This document shows positions 51,782 to 60,700 of a DNA stretch of 64,000 bases, in pieces; the stretch's first letter is position 1; each line of letters opens with the position of its first letter. The position numbers and the translations under genes are program-made. This DNA comes from Bradyrhizobium embrapense (GTDB lineage: Bacteria; Pseudomonadota; Alphaproteobacteria; Rhizobiales; Xanthobacteraceae), in assembly GCF_001189235.2 (NCBI RefSeq), contig NZ_LFIP02000008.1:186001-250000 (forward strand). The letters run 5' to 3'. The notes under the pieces are model-generated. The model saw only the letters and a program-made list of their open reading frames with translations, had not been told where the DNA came from and ran no database searches.

Positions 51782-52657
51782 TCAGATATTCAGCTCCACC
51801 GGCACGTCCTCGGCCTTGACGCCGGCGAGGCCGAGGCCCTTGACGAACCATTCGCGCATCTGGCCGATGCCGCGATTGTAGTCGATCCACACCGAGAGGA
51901 AATCGCGCCACCGCTTGTCCTGTTCGCGCCGCACCGCCGTGCCGCTCGCGATCGTCACCGACGGCGAGGCCAGGATCTTGTAGGTGCCGAGGTTCGGGTT
52001 CTTGGCGATCGCGGTCAGCCCGAGCACCAGCGCATTGACCACGCAATCGACGCGGCCCGACGACATTTCCAGCATCACCTCGTCGCGCGACTTCAGCGAC
52101 TTGATGGTGGCGTTCGGCGCAAAGCGCCGCGCCACGGCCTCGTTGGCCGAGCCGACGTCGACCGCGATCTTGACCTCGGGCTTGTTGATGTCGGCCCAGG
52201 TCTTGGCCTCCAGCCCCTTCTTCAGCATCGCGCCGAACGGATGCGGGAACACCAGGCTGGTGAAGTCCACCACCAGCGCCCGCTGCGGCGTCGGGTTGAG
52301 CGCAAAGCCGAGATCGATCTTGTTGGCCTGCAGATCGAGAATCGAATTGCCGTAGGTCGACTCGACATATTCCAGCTTGACGTCGAGCAGTTTGGCGAGG
52401 TCGTTCGCCATCTCGATCGAGAAGCCGGACCAGGTGCCGGTGGCGAGGTCCTTGTTGAAATACGGCAGCTCGCCCGGCAGCACCGCGATCCGCAGCACCT
52501 TGTTGGCGCGGATGCGATCCAGGGTGTTGTCGGCGGTCTGCGCCGAGGCCGGGGTTGCCATCGCGGCCGCGAGTGCTACGCCGCTGCCGATCCCGAGCGC
52601 ATAGCGCAGCGCGTCGCGGCGATCTTCGGAAATTGCGATGTCGTCGGATTGAGTCAA
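51782..52657 (-). CDS. Polar amino acid ABC transporter substrate-binding protein
   Basis: A 291-residue periplasmic binding protein (SBP_bac_3). It starts at TTG (52657), supported by a strong agggagg site 5-6 nt upstream. A signal peptide follows a 17-residue N-tail and ends PASA. Family segments are NKVLRIAVLPGELPYFNKD, GFSIEMANDLAKLLDVKLEYVESTYGNSILDLQANKIDLGFALNPTPQRALVVDFTSLVF and VDVGSANE. The ligand is an amino acid or similar compound. It probably serves the permease encoded convergently, 61 nt away. Confidence 0.9.
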   Translation of the reverse strand: MTQSDDIAISEDRRDALRYALGIGSGVALAAAMATPASAQTADNTLDRIRANKVLRIAVLPGELPYFNKDLATGTWSGFSIEMANDLAKLLDVKLEYVESTYGNSILDLQANKIDLGFALNPTPQRALVVDFTSLVFPHPFGAMLKKGLEAKTWADINKPEVKIAVDVGSANEAVARRFAPNATIKSLKSRDEVMLEMSSGRVDCVVNALVLGLTAIAKNPNLGTYKILASPSVTIASGTAVRREQDKRWRDFLSVWIDYNRGIGQMREWFVKGLGLAGVKAEDVPVELNI

Positions 52658-52999
52658 GCGGGCCTCCCTGCACCAGATCGGGGAAGCCTAGCGTCGGTAT
52701 CCGGCGCCAGCAAGGGCGCGGGCCTGCGCCCAAAGTAGGCGAGCCGAAGAGGAGATGCCTATCTCTTAGCCTGGCCCAGCTTGCGCCAAGCTATCGCATA
52801 CAGCCGGCTTCCGCAGGGGCGCACTGCCAAAATATCGAAAACAACCCCATGCACAGTAGCCGGGGCGTACCTGCATTCGACACGTCGACTTGACATGTCG
52901 GGCAAATCAGTGGCACTATTCTATTATTCCGAAACTGCGCAGGTGCGGCCTTCCCCTCTCCCCGTGAGAGCGGGGGAGGAGAAATCGAGACTGCCCAGC
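52658..52999. other. Intergenic region upstream of the binding-protein gene
   Basis: A 342-nt gap between two minus-strand genes, expected to contain the promoter of the binding-protein gene. I see a diverged family F hairpin (about 52952-52979, cctctccccg...cgggggagg) just after the ppk2 stop, probably its 3'-end structure. A GTCGAC with flanking partial symmetry lies near 52880-52900. There is no convincing coding frame. Confidence 0.5.
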
Positions 53000-53947
53000 T
53001 CAATACCGTCCCGGCACGTACATCTCCGGCGGGATCGGGCCGCGGTGATAATCGGGGTTGCGCACCCGCGGCGGCAGCACCACCGGTTGGTGGGCGACCT
53101 GCTGATAGGGAATCTGGCTGAGCAAATGCGAGATGCAGTTGAGCCGGGCGCGCTTCTTGTCGACGGCATCGACGATCCACCACGGCGAGTCCGGCAGGTG
53201 CGTGCGCTCCAGCATCGTCTCCTTGGCCTTGGTGTAGAGCTCCCAGCGGGTCCGCGCCTCGACGTCCATTGGGCTCAGCTTCCACTGCTTCAGCGGATCC
53301 TGGATCCGCATCGAGAAGCGGAACGCCTGCTCCTCGTCGGTGATCGAGAACCAGTATTTCAAGAGGATGGTGCCGGAGCGGATCAGCATACGCTCGAATT
53401 CCGGCACCGACTTGAAGAACTCCTCATACTGCTCGTCGGTGCAGAACCCCATCACCTTCTCGACGCCGGCGCGGTTGTACCAGCTGCGGTCGAACAGCAC
53501 GATCTCGCCGCCGGCCGGCAGGTGCGAGACATAGCGCTGGAAGTACCATTGCGTGCGTTCGCGCTCGTTCGGTGCCGGCAGCGCCGCGACGCGGCAGATG
53601 CGCGGATTGAGCCGCTGGGTGATGCGCTTGATCACGCCGCCCTTGCCGGCGGAATCGCGGCCCTCGAACAGCACCACGACCTTCTGCTTCTCGTGCTGCA
53701 CCCAGTCCTGCAGCTTGACCAGCTCGCCCTGCAGCCGCAGCAATTCGCGGAAGTAGAATTTGCGGTCGATCGACGGCTTGCCGGCGGCGCCGTCGTGGTC
53801 GAGCTCGTCGAGCCTCATGTCGTCGAGCTCGAGCTCGAGCTCCTCGTCGAGGCTGTCGGCCATCTCCTGATGGATGCGGGCGCGCAAGGCTTCGTCGCGG
53901 GAGGCTTCATCACGGGCGGCTTCGTCGGTGAGGTCGGAGGCGGTCAT
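53000..53947 (-). CDS. ppk2: Polyphosphate kinase 2
   Basis: A 315-residue P-loop kinase of the PPK2 family, which transfers phosphate between polyphosphate and nucleoside diphosphates. An acidic N-terminal extension (about 1-58, rich in E/D) precedes the domain. Walker A is FEGRDSAGKGG (about 94-104), the lid region is RVAALPAPNERERTQWYFQRYV, and Walker B is IVLFDRSWYNRAGVEKVMGF, followed by DPLKQWKLSPMDVEA. It is a single-domain (class I-like) enzyme. It is divergent from the FAH-family gene with 148 nt between. Cytoplasmic energy or stress role is known for the family. Confidence 0.93.
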   Translation of the reverse strand: MTASDLTDEAARDEASRDEALRARIHQEMADSLDEELELELDDMRLDELDHDGAAGKPSIDRKFYFRELLRLQGELVKLQDWVQHEKQKVVVLFEGRDSAGKGGVIKRITQRLNPRICRVAALPAPNERERTQWYFQRYVSHLPAGGEIVLFDRSWYNRAGVEKVMGFCTDEQYEEFFKSVPEFERMLIRSGTILLKYWFSITDEEQAFRFSMRIQDPLKQWKLSPMDVEARTRWELYTKAKETMLERTHLPDSPWWIVDAVDKKRARLNCISHLLSQIPYQQVAHQPVVLPPRVRNPDYHRGPIPPEMYVPGRY

Positions 53948-54095
53948 GAAGGTCCGTCTTTCAGTGTGTTAGATGGAGCGACGGAAGCATTGACGGGCGA
54001 TGTTACCCCTCTATGACAACGGCATGACCGCTGTTTCACGCCAGCGCGCGGACTGTGCTATCAAGCGCTGACAAGATCAAAAAAAGGAGACGCCG

Positions 54096-55268
54096 ATGAT
54101 TTCGCTCACGCCAAAAGATATCCTGCCGGAGGACGGCACCGCCGGCACGCTGGTCGGACGGGTCTGGCTGCCGCAGGCCGGCGGCCCGGCCGTGGTCGCG
54201 GTGCGGGCGGACGGCGTGTTCGATGTCACCGCGCGTTTCCCGACCGTAAGCGCGTTGTGCGAGGAAGCCGATCCCGCGGCGGCGTTGCGCGGCACGCGCG
54301 GCGAGCGGATCGGCGATTTCGAGGCCATTCTCGCCAACACACCGCCCGACGGGCGCGACGTGACAAAACCGCATCTGCTCGCGCCGGTCGATTTGCAGGT
54401 GCTGAAAGCCGCCGGCGTCACCTTCGCGATCTCGATGCTGGAGCGGGTGATCGAGGAGCGGGCGCGCGGCAATCCGTCGTCGGCGGAGGCGATCCGCAAG
54501 GAGGTGGTGCGCCTGGTCGGCGACGATCTCTCCAAGTTGAAGCCCGGCTCCGAGCAGGCGATGCGGTTGAAGCAGGTGCTGATCGACCAGAACGCCTGGA
54601 GCCAGTACCTGGAGGTCGGCATCGGCCCCGACGCCGAAATCTTCACCAAGGCGCCGACGCTGTCCTCGGTCGGCACCGGCATGGATGCCGGGCTGCATCC
54701 GAAGTCGACCTGGAACAATCCGGAGCCGGAGGTGGTGCTGATCGTCTCCGCCGCCGGCAAGATCGTCGGCGCCGCGCTCGGCAACGACGTCAACCTGCGC
54801 GATTTCGAGGGCCGCTCCGCGCTGCTGCTGTCGAAGGCCAAGGACAACAACGCCTCCTGCGCGATCGGCCCGCTGCTCCGGCTGTTCGACGGGACCTTCT
54901 CGCTCGACGACGTCAGGAAGATGGATGTCGGCCTCACCGTGAAGGGCGCCGACGGCTTCGTGCTCGAGGGGCATTCTTCGATCAGCAAGATCAGCCGCGA
55001 CCCAACCGATCTGGTCGCCCAGACCATCGGGCCCGTGCATCAATATCCCGATGGATTTGCGCTGTTCCTGGGCACGATGTTTGCGCCGGTCAAGGACCGC
55101 GACGCCAAGGGCGAGGGGTTCACCCACAAGCGCGACGACATCGTCACCATCGACGCGCCGCAGCTCGGCAAGCTCGTCAACCGCATGCGGGGCAGCGACG
55201 AATGCGAGCCATGGACCTTCGGCGTTGGCGCGTTGATGAAGAACCTGGCGCAGCGCAAGGTGCTGTGA
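54096..55268 (+). CDS. Fumarylacetoacetate hydrolase (FAH) family protein
   Basis: A 390-residue protein with an excellent aaaaggag ribosome-binding site. The FAH fold is indicated by LLAPVDLQVLKAAGVTFAISMLERVIEERA, TWNNPEPEVVLIVSAAGKIVGAALGNDVNLRDFEGRSALLLSKAKDNNASCAIGP and LGTMFAPVKDRDAKGEGFTHKRDDIVTI. Acidic metal ligands sit in the NPEPEVVL region. The larger size than common FAH hydrolases resembles the 2-keto-3-deoxy-sugar-acid dehydratase subgroup, so a role in sugar-acid catabolism is possible; this is inference. It stands alone on the plus strand. Confidence 0.87.
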   Translation: MISLTPKDILPEDGTAGTLVGRVWLPQAGGPAVVAVRADGVFDVTARFPTVSALCEEADPAAALRGTRGERIGDFEAILANTPPDGRDVTKPHLLAPVDLQVLKAAGVTFAISMLERVIEERARGNPSSAEAIRKEVVRLVGDDLSKLKPGSEQAMRLKQVLIDQNAWSQYLEVGIGPDAEIFTKAPTLSSVGTGMDAGLHPKSTWNNPEPEVVLIVSAAGKIVGAALGNDVNLRDFEGRSALLLSKAKDNNASCAIGPLLRLFDGTFSLDDVRKMDVGLTVKGADGFVLEGHSSISKISRDPTDLVAQTIGPVHQYPDGFALFLGTMFAPVKDRDAKGEGFTHKRDDIVTIDAPQLGKLVNRMRGSDECEPWTFGVGALMKNLAQRKVL

Positions 55269-55559
55269 CGTAGAAACGTCGCGCGCAGGGTGTGTTGGAC
55301 GGGCTCCGGCGCAACCCGTCCTGTCACGTGGCGATGCACGCCGCTCTGTGACGTGCTATACTTCGCTGCTGCCGCCCTCGTTGTCGAACATGTTCAGAAA
55401 CCTGGGCGGCAGATCAATCGCATGCCGCAACTTGTGCGCGCGCAGATGCGCGAAACTCGGAGCGACCGCTTGTCGCGCCGTTATGTGAACCAGTTCATCC
55501 TCGTTCGCGCCGATCCGTTTCAGCATATGGGCTCGACGCGAACAGAAGGAGTCGCGGAC

Positions 55560-55667
55560 ATGAGCGAGCAGCCATCAAACGGAATGCCCGATTGGCTCAC
55601 GACGGACATGCTGGTGATCGCCGTCGCACTGGTGATCATCGTGATGGGCATCTGGATCGCGCCGTAG
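55560..55667 (+). CDS. 35-residue single-span membrane peptide, unknown function
   Basis: The ATG at 55560 has a strong aaggag site 8 nt upstream, which marks it as the real start inside a longer open frame that lacks support. The product MSEQPSNGMPDWLTTDML... has a polar N-terminal 15 residues and one hydrophobic helix (about 17-33, ending MGIWIAP), so it is a small inner-membrane peptide with the N-terminus probably outside or cytoplasmic. I do not recognise a family. The 291-nt region before it shows only one 7-bp hairpin (ggacggg / cccgtcc, near 55298-55322). Confidence 0.62.
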   Translation: MSEQPSNGMPDWLTTDMLVIAVALVIIVMGIWIAP

Positions 55668-55696
55668 CTGCGCGGCCTACGCGGCGATGCCGCGCC

Positions 55697-57331
55697 TTAC
55701 AGGCCGATCATCCGGAAGATCATGCCTCCGATATTCGGGCCATGATGGTGGTGGCGCCGATGACGGCCTCGCGGAGGTTCGTCGTTGCCTGCGGCCATCG
55801 AGGTCCTGCCGCCGTCTTGCTCCGGGCCGACCGCGTCGAACGCGGCCTTCTGCTCGTCGCTGAGCGAGCCGTAGAAGGTGTCCAGCGCCGGACGCACCGT
55901 GCCGATCGCCTGAAGCATCGTGTCGAGCCTGGCTCCGACCGCTGCAAGGCGTGCCGGTGGCGTGCGCGCGTCGGTGGGCGGACAGGACGATTTCAAGATG
56001 TCCTCGGCTTTTGTCGCCGCGTCGCGCAGGGCATCAAGGCTCGCCCGCTGCGCGTCTGTTGGCTTGACGTCGCGTTCGATGACGTCACCGGGCCACGAGA
56101 TGGCAGAAGGCTGCGCCGTGTTGCAGGTGGCGTTGTCCGACGTCGCCTCACGCTGGCCGCGGTGCTGATCGGCCACCAGCGCGGTCACCTTGGCTTTCTG
56201 GTCGTCGCTGAGCAGCCCGTAAAACTTCTCCAGCGCCGGCTGCAGAATGCCGACCGCGTCGCGCATCGCCTGAAGCCGCTGCTGCATCGCGGCGAGGCGG
56301 CTCGGTGCGGTCAGCGGCACGTCCTTGGGACACGAATTGAGGATGGTCGCGGACGCCTTCTGCGAAGCGTTGGCGAGGTCGTCGAGCGCGGCGCTCTGCT
56401 CCGCGTTGGGTTGAATGGCGCTGCGGAATTGCTCGATCGGGAAGCCCGCGATATCGCCTCTGTCGCTGCCGCACATGTCGGCAAGGGTGGTGGCTTGCGC
56501 GCGTGCGCTGGACCGGCCTGTTGTCGGCGGACCGGCGCGGCCGGGCAGGTAGTCGGCATAGCCGCTCAGGGCATCGTAGTCATAGGGACCGAACAGACCG
56601 GTGTAGAGGTCGCCATAGCCGTAATCCCAGAAGTACGGGTCATAGCCCCAGCCCCACCAGGTGTAGTCATAGAGATCGTAATAGGCATACGGCCAGAACA
56701 CCGGGCCGACCCAGCCATAGCCGCCATGCGGATGGCGCCACCACCCGCCGTTTTGATGGCCCCAGGCTTGATGGCCCCAGGCAGCGCCGGCGGCGGCGGT
56801 CGTGATCGCGGCGCGCGTCATCGGGTTGCGCAGGCCGCCGGGTCTGCCCATCGCGGTTCTGATCTGGCGTGAGCCCAGCGAGCGTCCGACGACGTTCGCA
56901 TTGTGCCGCATCGCGGCGGGTGAGGCGGCATGCCGGCCGGCGGCTATGCCCGGCGCGCTGCGTGCGGCGCGAGCGGCAGGACGGAATTGAGGGTGGTGCG
57001 CGCCGGCGCCGCTGAACCTCGTCCCGGCTCTTGCTGCGGGACGAATGGTGTGAAAGCCGCCGCCGCGCGGAGCGCTGGCGTGAAAGCCGCCGCCATGAAA
57101 CCCGCCGCCGCCACCGCGAAATCCTCCGCCGCCGTGGAAACCGCCGCCACCATGAAATCCACCGCCGCCCCCATGGAAGCCGCCACCGCCATGACCTCCC
57201 CCTCCGCCACCATGGCCTCCGCCGCCGCGCGCGGCATCGGCACGACCTGCGAACAGCGCTGTCGATGCCGCCACTGCGATGATCGCGGCGAACGCCAACA
57301 CGGCGTATTTGCTGCGGGCGCCCGTCAGCAT
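55697..57331 (-). CDS. LTXXQ (Spy/CpxP-like) family exported protein with duplicated C-terminal domain
   Basis: A 544-residue exported protein; the start MLTGARSKYAVLAF at 57331 has gaagg upstream and leads straight into a signal peptide (to about 32, GRADA). Residues 34-90 are Gly/His/Phe repeats (GGGFHGGGG). Residues 90-210 are Ala/Arg-rich. Residues 210-270 are aromatic (GWWRHPHGGYGWVGPVFWPYAYYDLYDY). The C-terminal 250 residues are two copies of a helical LTXXQ-type domain, each with two cysteines and ending PAL-x2-FYG-x-LSD-x-QKA. It ends with a HRRHHHHG metal-binding-like tail. A periplasmic chaperone or metal-related stress role is suggested by family; not proven. Confidence 0.82.
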   Translation of the reverse strand: MLTGARSKYAVLAFAAIIAVAASTALFAGRADAARGGGGHGGGGGGHGGGGFHGGGGGFHGGGGFHGGGGFRGGGGGFHGGGFHASAPRGGGFHTIRPAARAGTRFSGAGAHHPQFRPAARAARSAPGIAAGRHAASPAAMRHNANVVGRSLGSRQIRTAMGRPGGLRNPMTRAAITTAAAGAAWGHQAWGHQNGGWWRHPHGGYGWVGPVFWPYAYYDLYDYTWWGWGYDPYFWDYGYGDLYTGLFGPYDYDALSGYADYLPGRAGPPTTGRSSARAQATTLADMCGSDRGDIAGFPIEQFRSAIQPNAEQSAALDDLANASQKASATILNSCPKDVPLTAPSRLAAMQQRLQAMRDAVGILQPALEKFYGLLSDDQKAKVTALVADQHRGQREATSDNATCNTAQPSAISWPGDVIERDVKPTDAQRASLDALRDAATKAEDILKSSCPPTDARTPPARLAAVGARLDTMLQAIGTVRPALDTFYGSLSDEQKAAFDAVGPEQDGGRTSMAAGNDEPPRGRHRRHHHHGPNIGGMIFRMIGL

Positions 57332-57452
57332 GGGTTTCACCCTTCGAACAGTGATGCCTGATGTCAACATCGCACGCCGCCGCCGGGTTCCAGCGGCGAT
57401 GCGGATATTTGCCGGATCGCCCTGGTGCCTATTGAACCGCGAACCATTCACC

Positions 57453-57577
57453 GCCGTCGTCCTGGCGTAAGCCAGGACCGATTACCCCAAATGGCAATCG
57501 TTGTGCGACACCGGGGCCACGATCCCGTTCATCACCGAATGCGATGGTTATGGGCCTGGCTTTCGCCAGGACGACAC
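57453..57577. repeat. Dispersed inverted repeat, family D/E
   Basis: The outer arms cgtcgtcctggcg and cgccaggacgac are perfect complements, and each arm also folds on itself (cctggcgtaagccagg; cctggctttcgccagg). The inner part contains ttaccccaaatg. Located between the LTXXQ and Lrp genes. It shares accccaaat and similar ends with the element at 41013-41137. Confidence 0.8.
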
Positions 57578-57608
57578 TGTGGTGTAGCTGCAGTTCGATT
57601 CACCAACC

Positions 57609-58070
57609 CTACACCGGCAGCGCCGTCGAATACTTCACCTGGCTCAGCGCAAAGCTCGACTCGATCGAGGCGATGCCGTCGAGCCGGGTCAGCTTGTTCT
57701 TCAGGAACGCTTCGTAGGAGGAGAGGTCGGCGGCGACGACGCGCAGCAGATAGTCACGGTTGCCGGTCATCAGATAGCATTCGAGCACCTCGTCCCATTT
57801 CGAGATCGCGCGCGCGAAGCGGTTGAGGTCCTCCTCCTTCTGCCGCGCCAGCTTGATCGAGATGAAGACCGAGACATGCAGCCCGATCGACTTCTGGTCG
57901 ACGGTTGCGATGTAGCGGGAGATCACGCCGCGCTCCTCGAGCAGCTTGACCCGGCGGTGGCAGGGCGACACCGACAATCCGACCTTGTCGGCGAGGTCCT
58001 GCATGGTCATGCGGCTGTCGGTTTGAAGCAGACTCAGGATCTTGCGGTCGATGGCATCGAGGGCAGGCAT
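57609..58070 (-). CDS. Lrp/AsnC-family transcriptional regulator
   Basis: A 153-residue regulator. The ATG at 58070 gives the canonical start MPALDAIDRKILSLLQTDSRM, although it lacks a good ribosome-binding site; the longer frame is not supported. The HTH is MTMQDLADKVGLSVSPCHRRVKLLEERGVISRYIATVD, followed by the RAM ligand-binding domain (SVFISIKLARQ, VLECYLMTGNRDYLLRVVAADLSSYEAFLKNKLTRLDGIASIESSFAL). It is divergent from the AceE-like E1 gene (142 nt between), which is its most likely target, responding to an amino acid or keto acid. Confidence 0.93.
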   Translation of the reverse strand: MPALDAIDRKILSLLQTDSRMTMQDLADKVGLSVSPCHRRVKLLEERGVISRYIATVDQKSIGLHVSVFISIKLARQKEEDLNRFARAISKWDEVLECYLMTGNRDYLLRVVAADLSSYEAFLKNKLTRLDGIASIESSFALSQVKYSTALPV

Positions 58071-58212
58071 TGGGATGAACTCGTAGGTTAAGGCCGGATC
58101 GTGGGAATTTATCCCAATTTTTCCTCTGCTGTCGCGTGGAATTGAGATTTTCGGCGGCTGCCGCGGCAGTAACATCGGAGATATCGCCCGGACGATTGCC
58201 AGGAACACTGAC

Positions 58213-60579
58213 ATGGGTATTGCGCCTGAACGCCTCGACATGCTGTCCGCTTTGGCCCGCAAGGTGCTGTGGCTGTCGTCGTGGACCATCCACCACGCCA
58301 ACCATGTGCGGCCCTCGACCGACGGGCTGAAGGTCGGCGGTCACCAGGCCTCGTCGGCGTCGCTCGCCAACATCATGTCGGCGCTGTATTTCTCGGTGCT
58401 CCGCCCGCAGGACCGCGTCGCGGTGAAGCCGCATGCGAGCCCGGTGTTCCACGCGATCCAGTATCTGTTCGGCCACCAGACCCGCGACAAGCTGGAGAAT
58501 TTCCGCGGCTACAAGGGCGCGCAGTCCTATCCGTCGCGCACCAAGGATGTCGACGATGTCGACTTCTCCACCGGCTCGGTCGGGCTCGGCGTGGCGCAGA
58601 CGCTGTTCGCTTCGCTGGTGCAGGACTACGTCAAGGCGCATGGCTGGATGGGCGACCGGCCCGAGGGCCGCATGATCGCACTGGTCGGCGACGCCGAGAT
58701 GGACGAGGGCAACATCTTCGAGGCGCTGCTGGAGGGCTGGAAGCATGGCCTGCGCAACACCTGGTGGGTGGTCGACTACAACAGGCAGTCGCTGGACGCC
58801 GTGGTGCGCGAGGGGCTGTGGGCCAAGTTCGAGACCATGTTCCGCAATTTCGGCTGGGACGTGGTGATCGTGAAATACGGCAAGCTGATGCTGGAGGCGT
58901 TCGCCGAGCCCGGCGGCGAAGCGCTCAAGCGCTGGATCGACAACTGCCCGAACCAGATGTACGCGGCGCTCTGCTTCCAGGGCGGCGCGGCATTCCGCAA
59001 GCATCTGCGCGACGATATCGGCGACCAGGGCGACGTGTCGGCGCTGATCGAGCGCCGCAGTGACGACGAGTTGCTGGCGCTGATGTCGAACCTCGGCGGC
59101 CACGACATGGCGAGCATGATCGAGGCCTTCGAGGCGATCGACCATGACCGTCCCGTGTGTTTCATCGCCTACACCATCAAGGGCGTCGGCCTGCCGATGC
59201 AGGGCCACAAGGACAATCACGCCGGCCTGATGACCGTGGCACAGATGGAGAAGTGGCGCACGGCGCAGAACATCCGCACCGGCCATGAGTGGGACAAGTT
59301 CGAGGGCCTGTCGCAGGAGCCCGCGCAGCTCGAGGCGTTCCTCGCCGCGGCACCATTCAACCGCGAAGGACGCCGCCGGCTCTCGGCGCCTCAAATCGAC
59401 GTGCCGGAGCGGCTGGCATTCAAAGCCTCCGCGCAGATGTCGACGCAGCAGGGCTTCGGCCTCGTGCTGCACGAGCTGGCGCGCGGCGAGACCGAGCTGG
59501 CGTCGCGCATCGTCACCGTTTCGCCCGACGTCACGGTGTCGACCAACCTCGGCGCCTGGGTCAACCGCCGCGGTCTGTTCGCGAAGGCGGAGAACCATGA
59601 CCTGTTCCGGCAGGAGAAGATCCCGTCCGCCTACACCTGGGAATACTCGCCTGACGGACAGCACCTCGAACTCGGCATCGCCGAGATGAACCTGTTCATC
59701 ATGCTCTCTGCGCTCGGCCTGTCGCACCAGATCAACGGCGCACGGCTGCTGCCGGTCGGCACGCTGTATGATCCCTTCATCGAGCGCGGCCTCGATGCGC
59801 TGAACTATGCCTGCTACCAGGATGCCCGCTTCATGGTGGCCGCGACTCCGTCAGGCATCTCGCTGGCGCCGGAAGGCGGCGCGCATCAGTCGATCAAGAC
59901 GCCCTTGATCGGGATCGGACAGGACGGGCTCGCCTCGTTCGATCCGGCCTTCGTCGATGAACTTGCCGTGATCATGGGCTGGGGCTTTGGCCACATGCAG
60001 CGCGAGGGCGCCGAAGGTGGTTCGGTTTACTTGCGACTCTCGACGAGAACGCTGGAGCAGCCGCAACGGATCATGACACCGGACCTGCAGCGCGACATCA
60101 CCGATGGCGCCTACTGGATGCGCAGACCGGGCCCGAACTGCGACATCGTCGTTGCGTATACCGGCACCGTCGCGCCGGAGGCGATCGAGGCGGTCGGCCT
60201 GATTGGCGAGAGCCACCGCGATGTCGGTCTCCTGGCGGTCACCTCTGCCGATCGGCTCTATGCGGGGTGGTCCGCCGCACGGAATTTGCGCCGCGACCGC
60301 CGCGGCACGCAGCATTTGAGTCATATCGAGCGCATGCTGGCGCCGCTCGGCCGCGACTGCGGCATCGTGACCGTGATCGACGGCCATCCGGCCTCGCTCG
60401 GCTGGCTCGGCAGCGTGCGCGGCCACCGCCTCGAGGCGCTCGGTGTCGAGCATTTCGGCCAGACCGGCACGATCGGCGACCTCTACCGGCACTACGGCAT
60501 CGACGCCAACGCCATCATCGACGCGGCGGAAAGCGTGTCGGTCGGCGCTCCGGTGCGGCATCGCAAGATGGCGGTGTGA
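58213..60579 (+). CDS. Homodimeric 2-oxoacid dehydrogenase E1 (AceE/transketolase-like)
   Basis: A 788-residue thiamine diphosphate enzyme. The ThDP-binding motif is VGDAEMDEGNIFEALLEG (GDA at residue 159) continuing to VVDYNRQSLD. Further AceE-like features are VGGHQASSASLANIMSALYF, TGSVGLGVAQTLFA, GLPMQGHKDNHAGLM, then the pyrimidine domain (FRQEKIPSAYTWEYSPDGQHLELGIAEMNLF) and a C-terminal transketolase domain. It is about 100 residues shorter than E. coli AceE. No E2 or E3 gene is adjacent. With the divergent Lrp regulator it resembles the mde type of 2-oxobutyrate dehydrogenase locus; the keto-acid substrate is not determined. Confidence 0.87.
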   Translation: MGIAPERLDMLSALARKVLWLSSWTIHHANHVRPSTDGLKVGGHQASSASLANIMSALYFSVLRPQDRVAVKPHASPVFHAIQYLFGHQTRDKLENFRGYKGAQSYPSRTKDVDDVDFSTGSVGLGVAQTLFASLVQDYVKAHGWMGDRPEGRMIALVGDAEMDEGNIFEALLEGWKHGLRNTWWVVDYNRQSLDAVVREGLWAKFETMFRNFGWDVVIVKYGKLMLEAFAEPGGEALKRWIDNCPNQMYAALCFQGGAAFRKHLRDDIGDQGDVSALIERRSDDELLALMSNLGGHDMASMIEAFEAIDHDRPVCFIAYTIKGVGLPMQGHKDNHAGLMTVAQMEKWRTAQNIRTGHEWDKFEGLSQEPAQLEAFLAAAPFNREGRRRLSAPQIDVPERLAFKASAQMSTQQGFGLVLHELARGETELASRIVTVSPDVTVSTNLGAWVNRRGLFAKAENHDLFRQEKIPSAYTWEYSPDGQHLELGIAEMNLFIMLSALGLSHQINGARLLPVGTLYDPFIERGLDALNYACYQDARFMVAATPSGISLAPEGGAHQSIKTPLIGIGQDGLASFDPAFVDELAVIMGWGFGHMQREGAEGGSVYLRLSTRTLEQPQRIMTPDLQRDITDGAYWMRRPGPNCDIVVAYTGTVAPEAIEAVGLIGESHRDVGLLAVTSADRLYAGWSAARNLRRDRRGTQHLSHIERMLAPLGRDCGIVTVIDGHPASLGWLGSVRGHRLEALGVEHFGQTGTIGDLYRHYGIDANAIIDAAESVSVGAPVRHRKMAV

Positions 60580-60595
60580 GCCATCATTCTGCCCT

Positions 60596-60700
60596 CGTCA
60601 TTCCGGGGCATGCGAAGCATGAGCCCGGAATCCATCGGGCTGCGGAGTTGGTGGAGGAATGGATTCCGGGCTCGCGACTACGTCGCGCCCCGGAATGACG
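60596..60700. repeat. Dispersed inverted repeat, family C
   Basis: The outer arms cgtcattccggggc and gccccggaatgacg are perfect complements, and the inner gcccggaatccat and atggattccgggc also pair exactly. The result is a long hairpin with side loops over about 105 nt, between the E1 and aldehyde dehydrogenase genes. A single copy in this window. Confidence 0.85.

Noticed and set aside
57754..59727. 657-residue minus-strand frame opposite the E1 gene
   Set aside because: Antisense shadow of a well-supported gene, with shadow-type composition and extending into the Lrp gene in the wrong frame.
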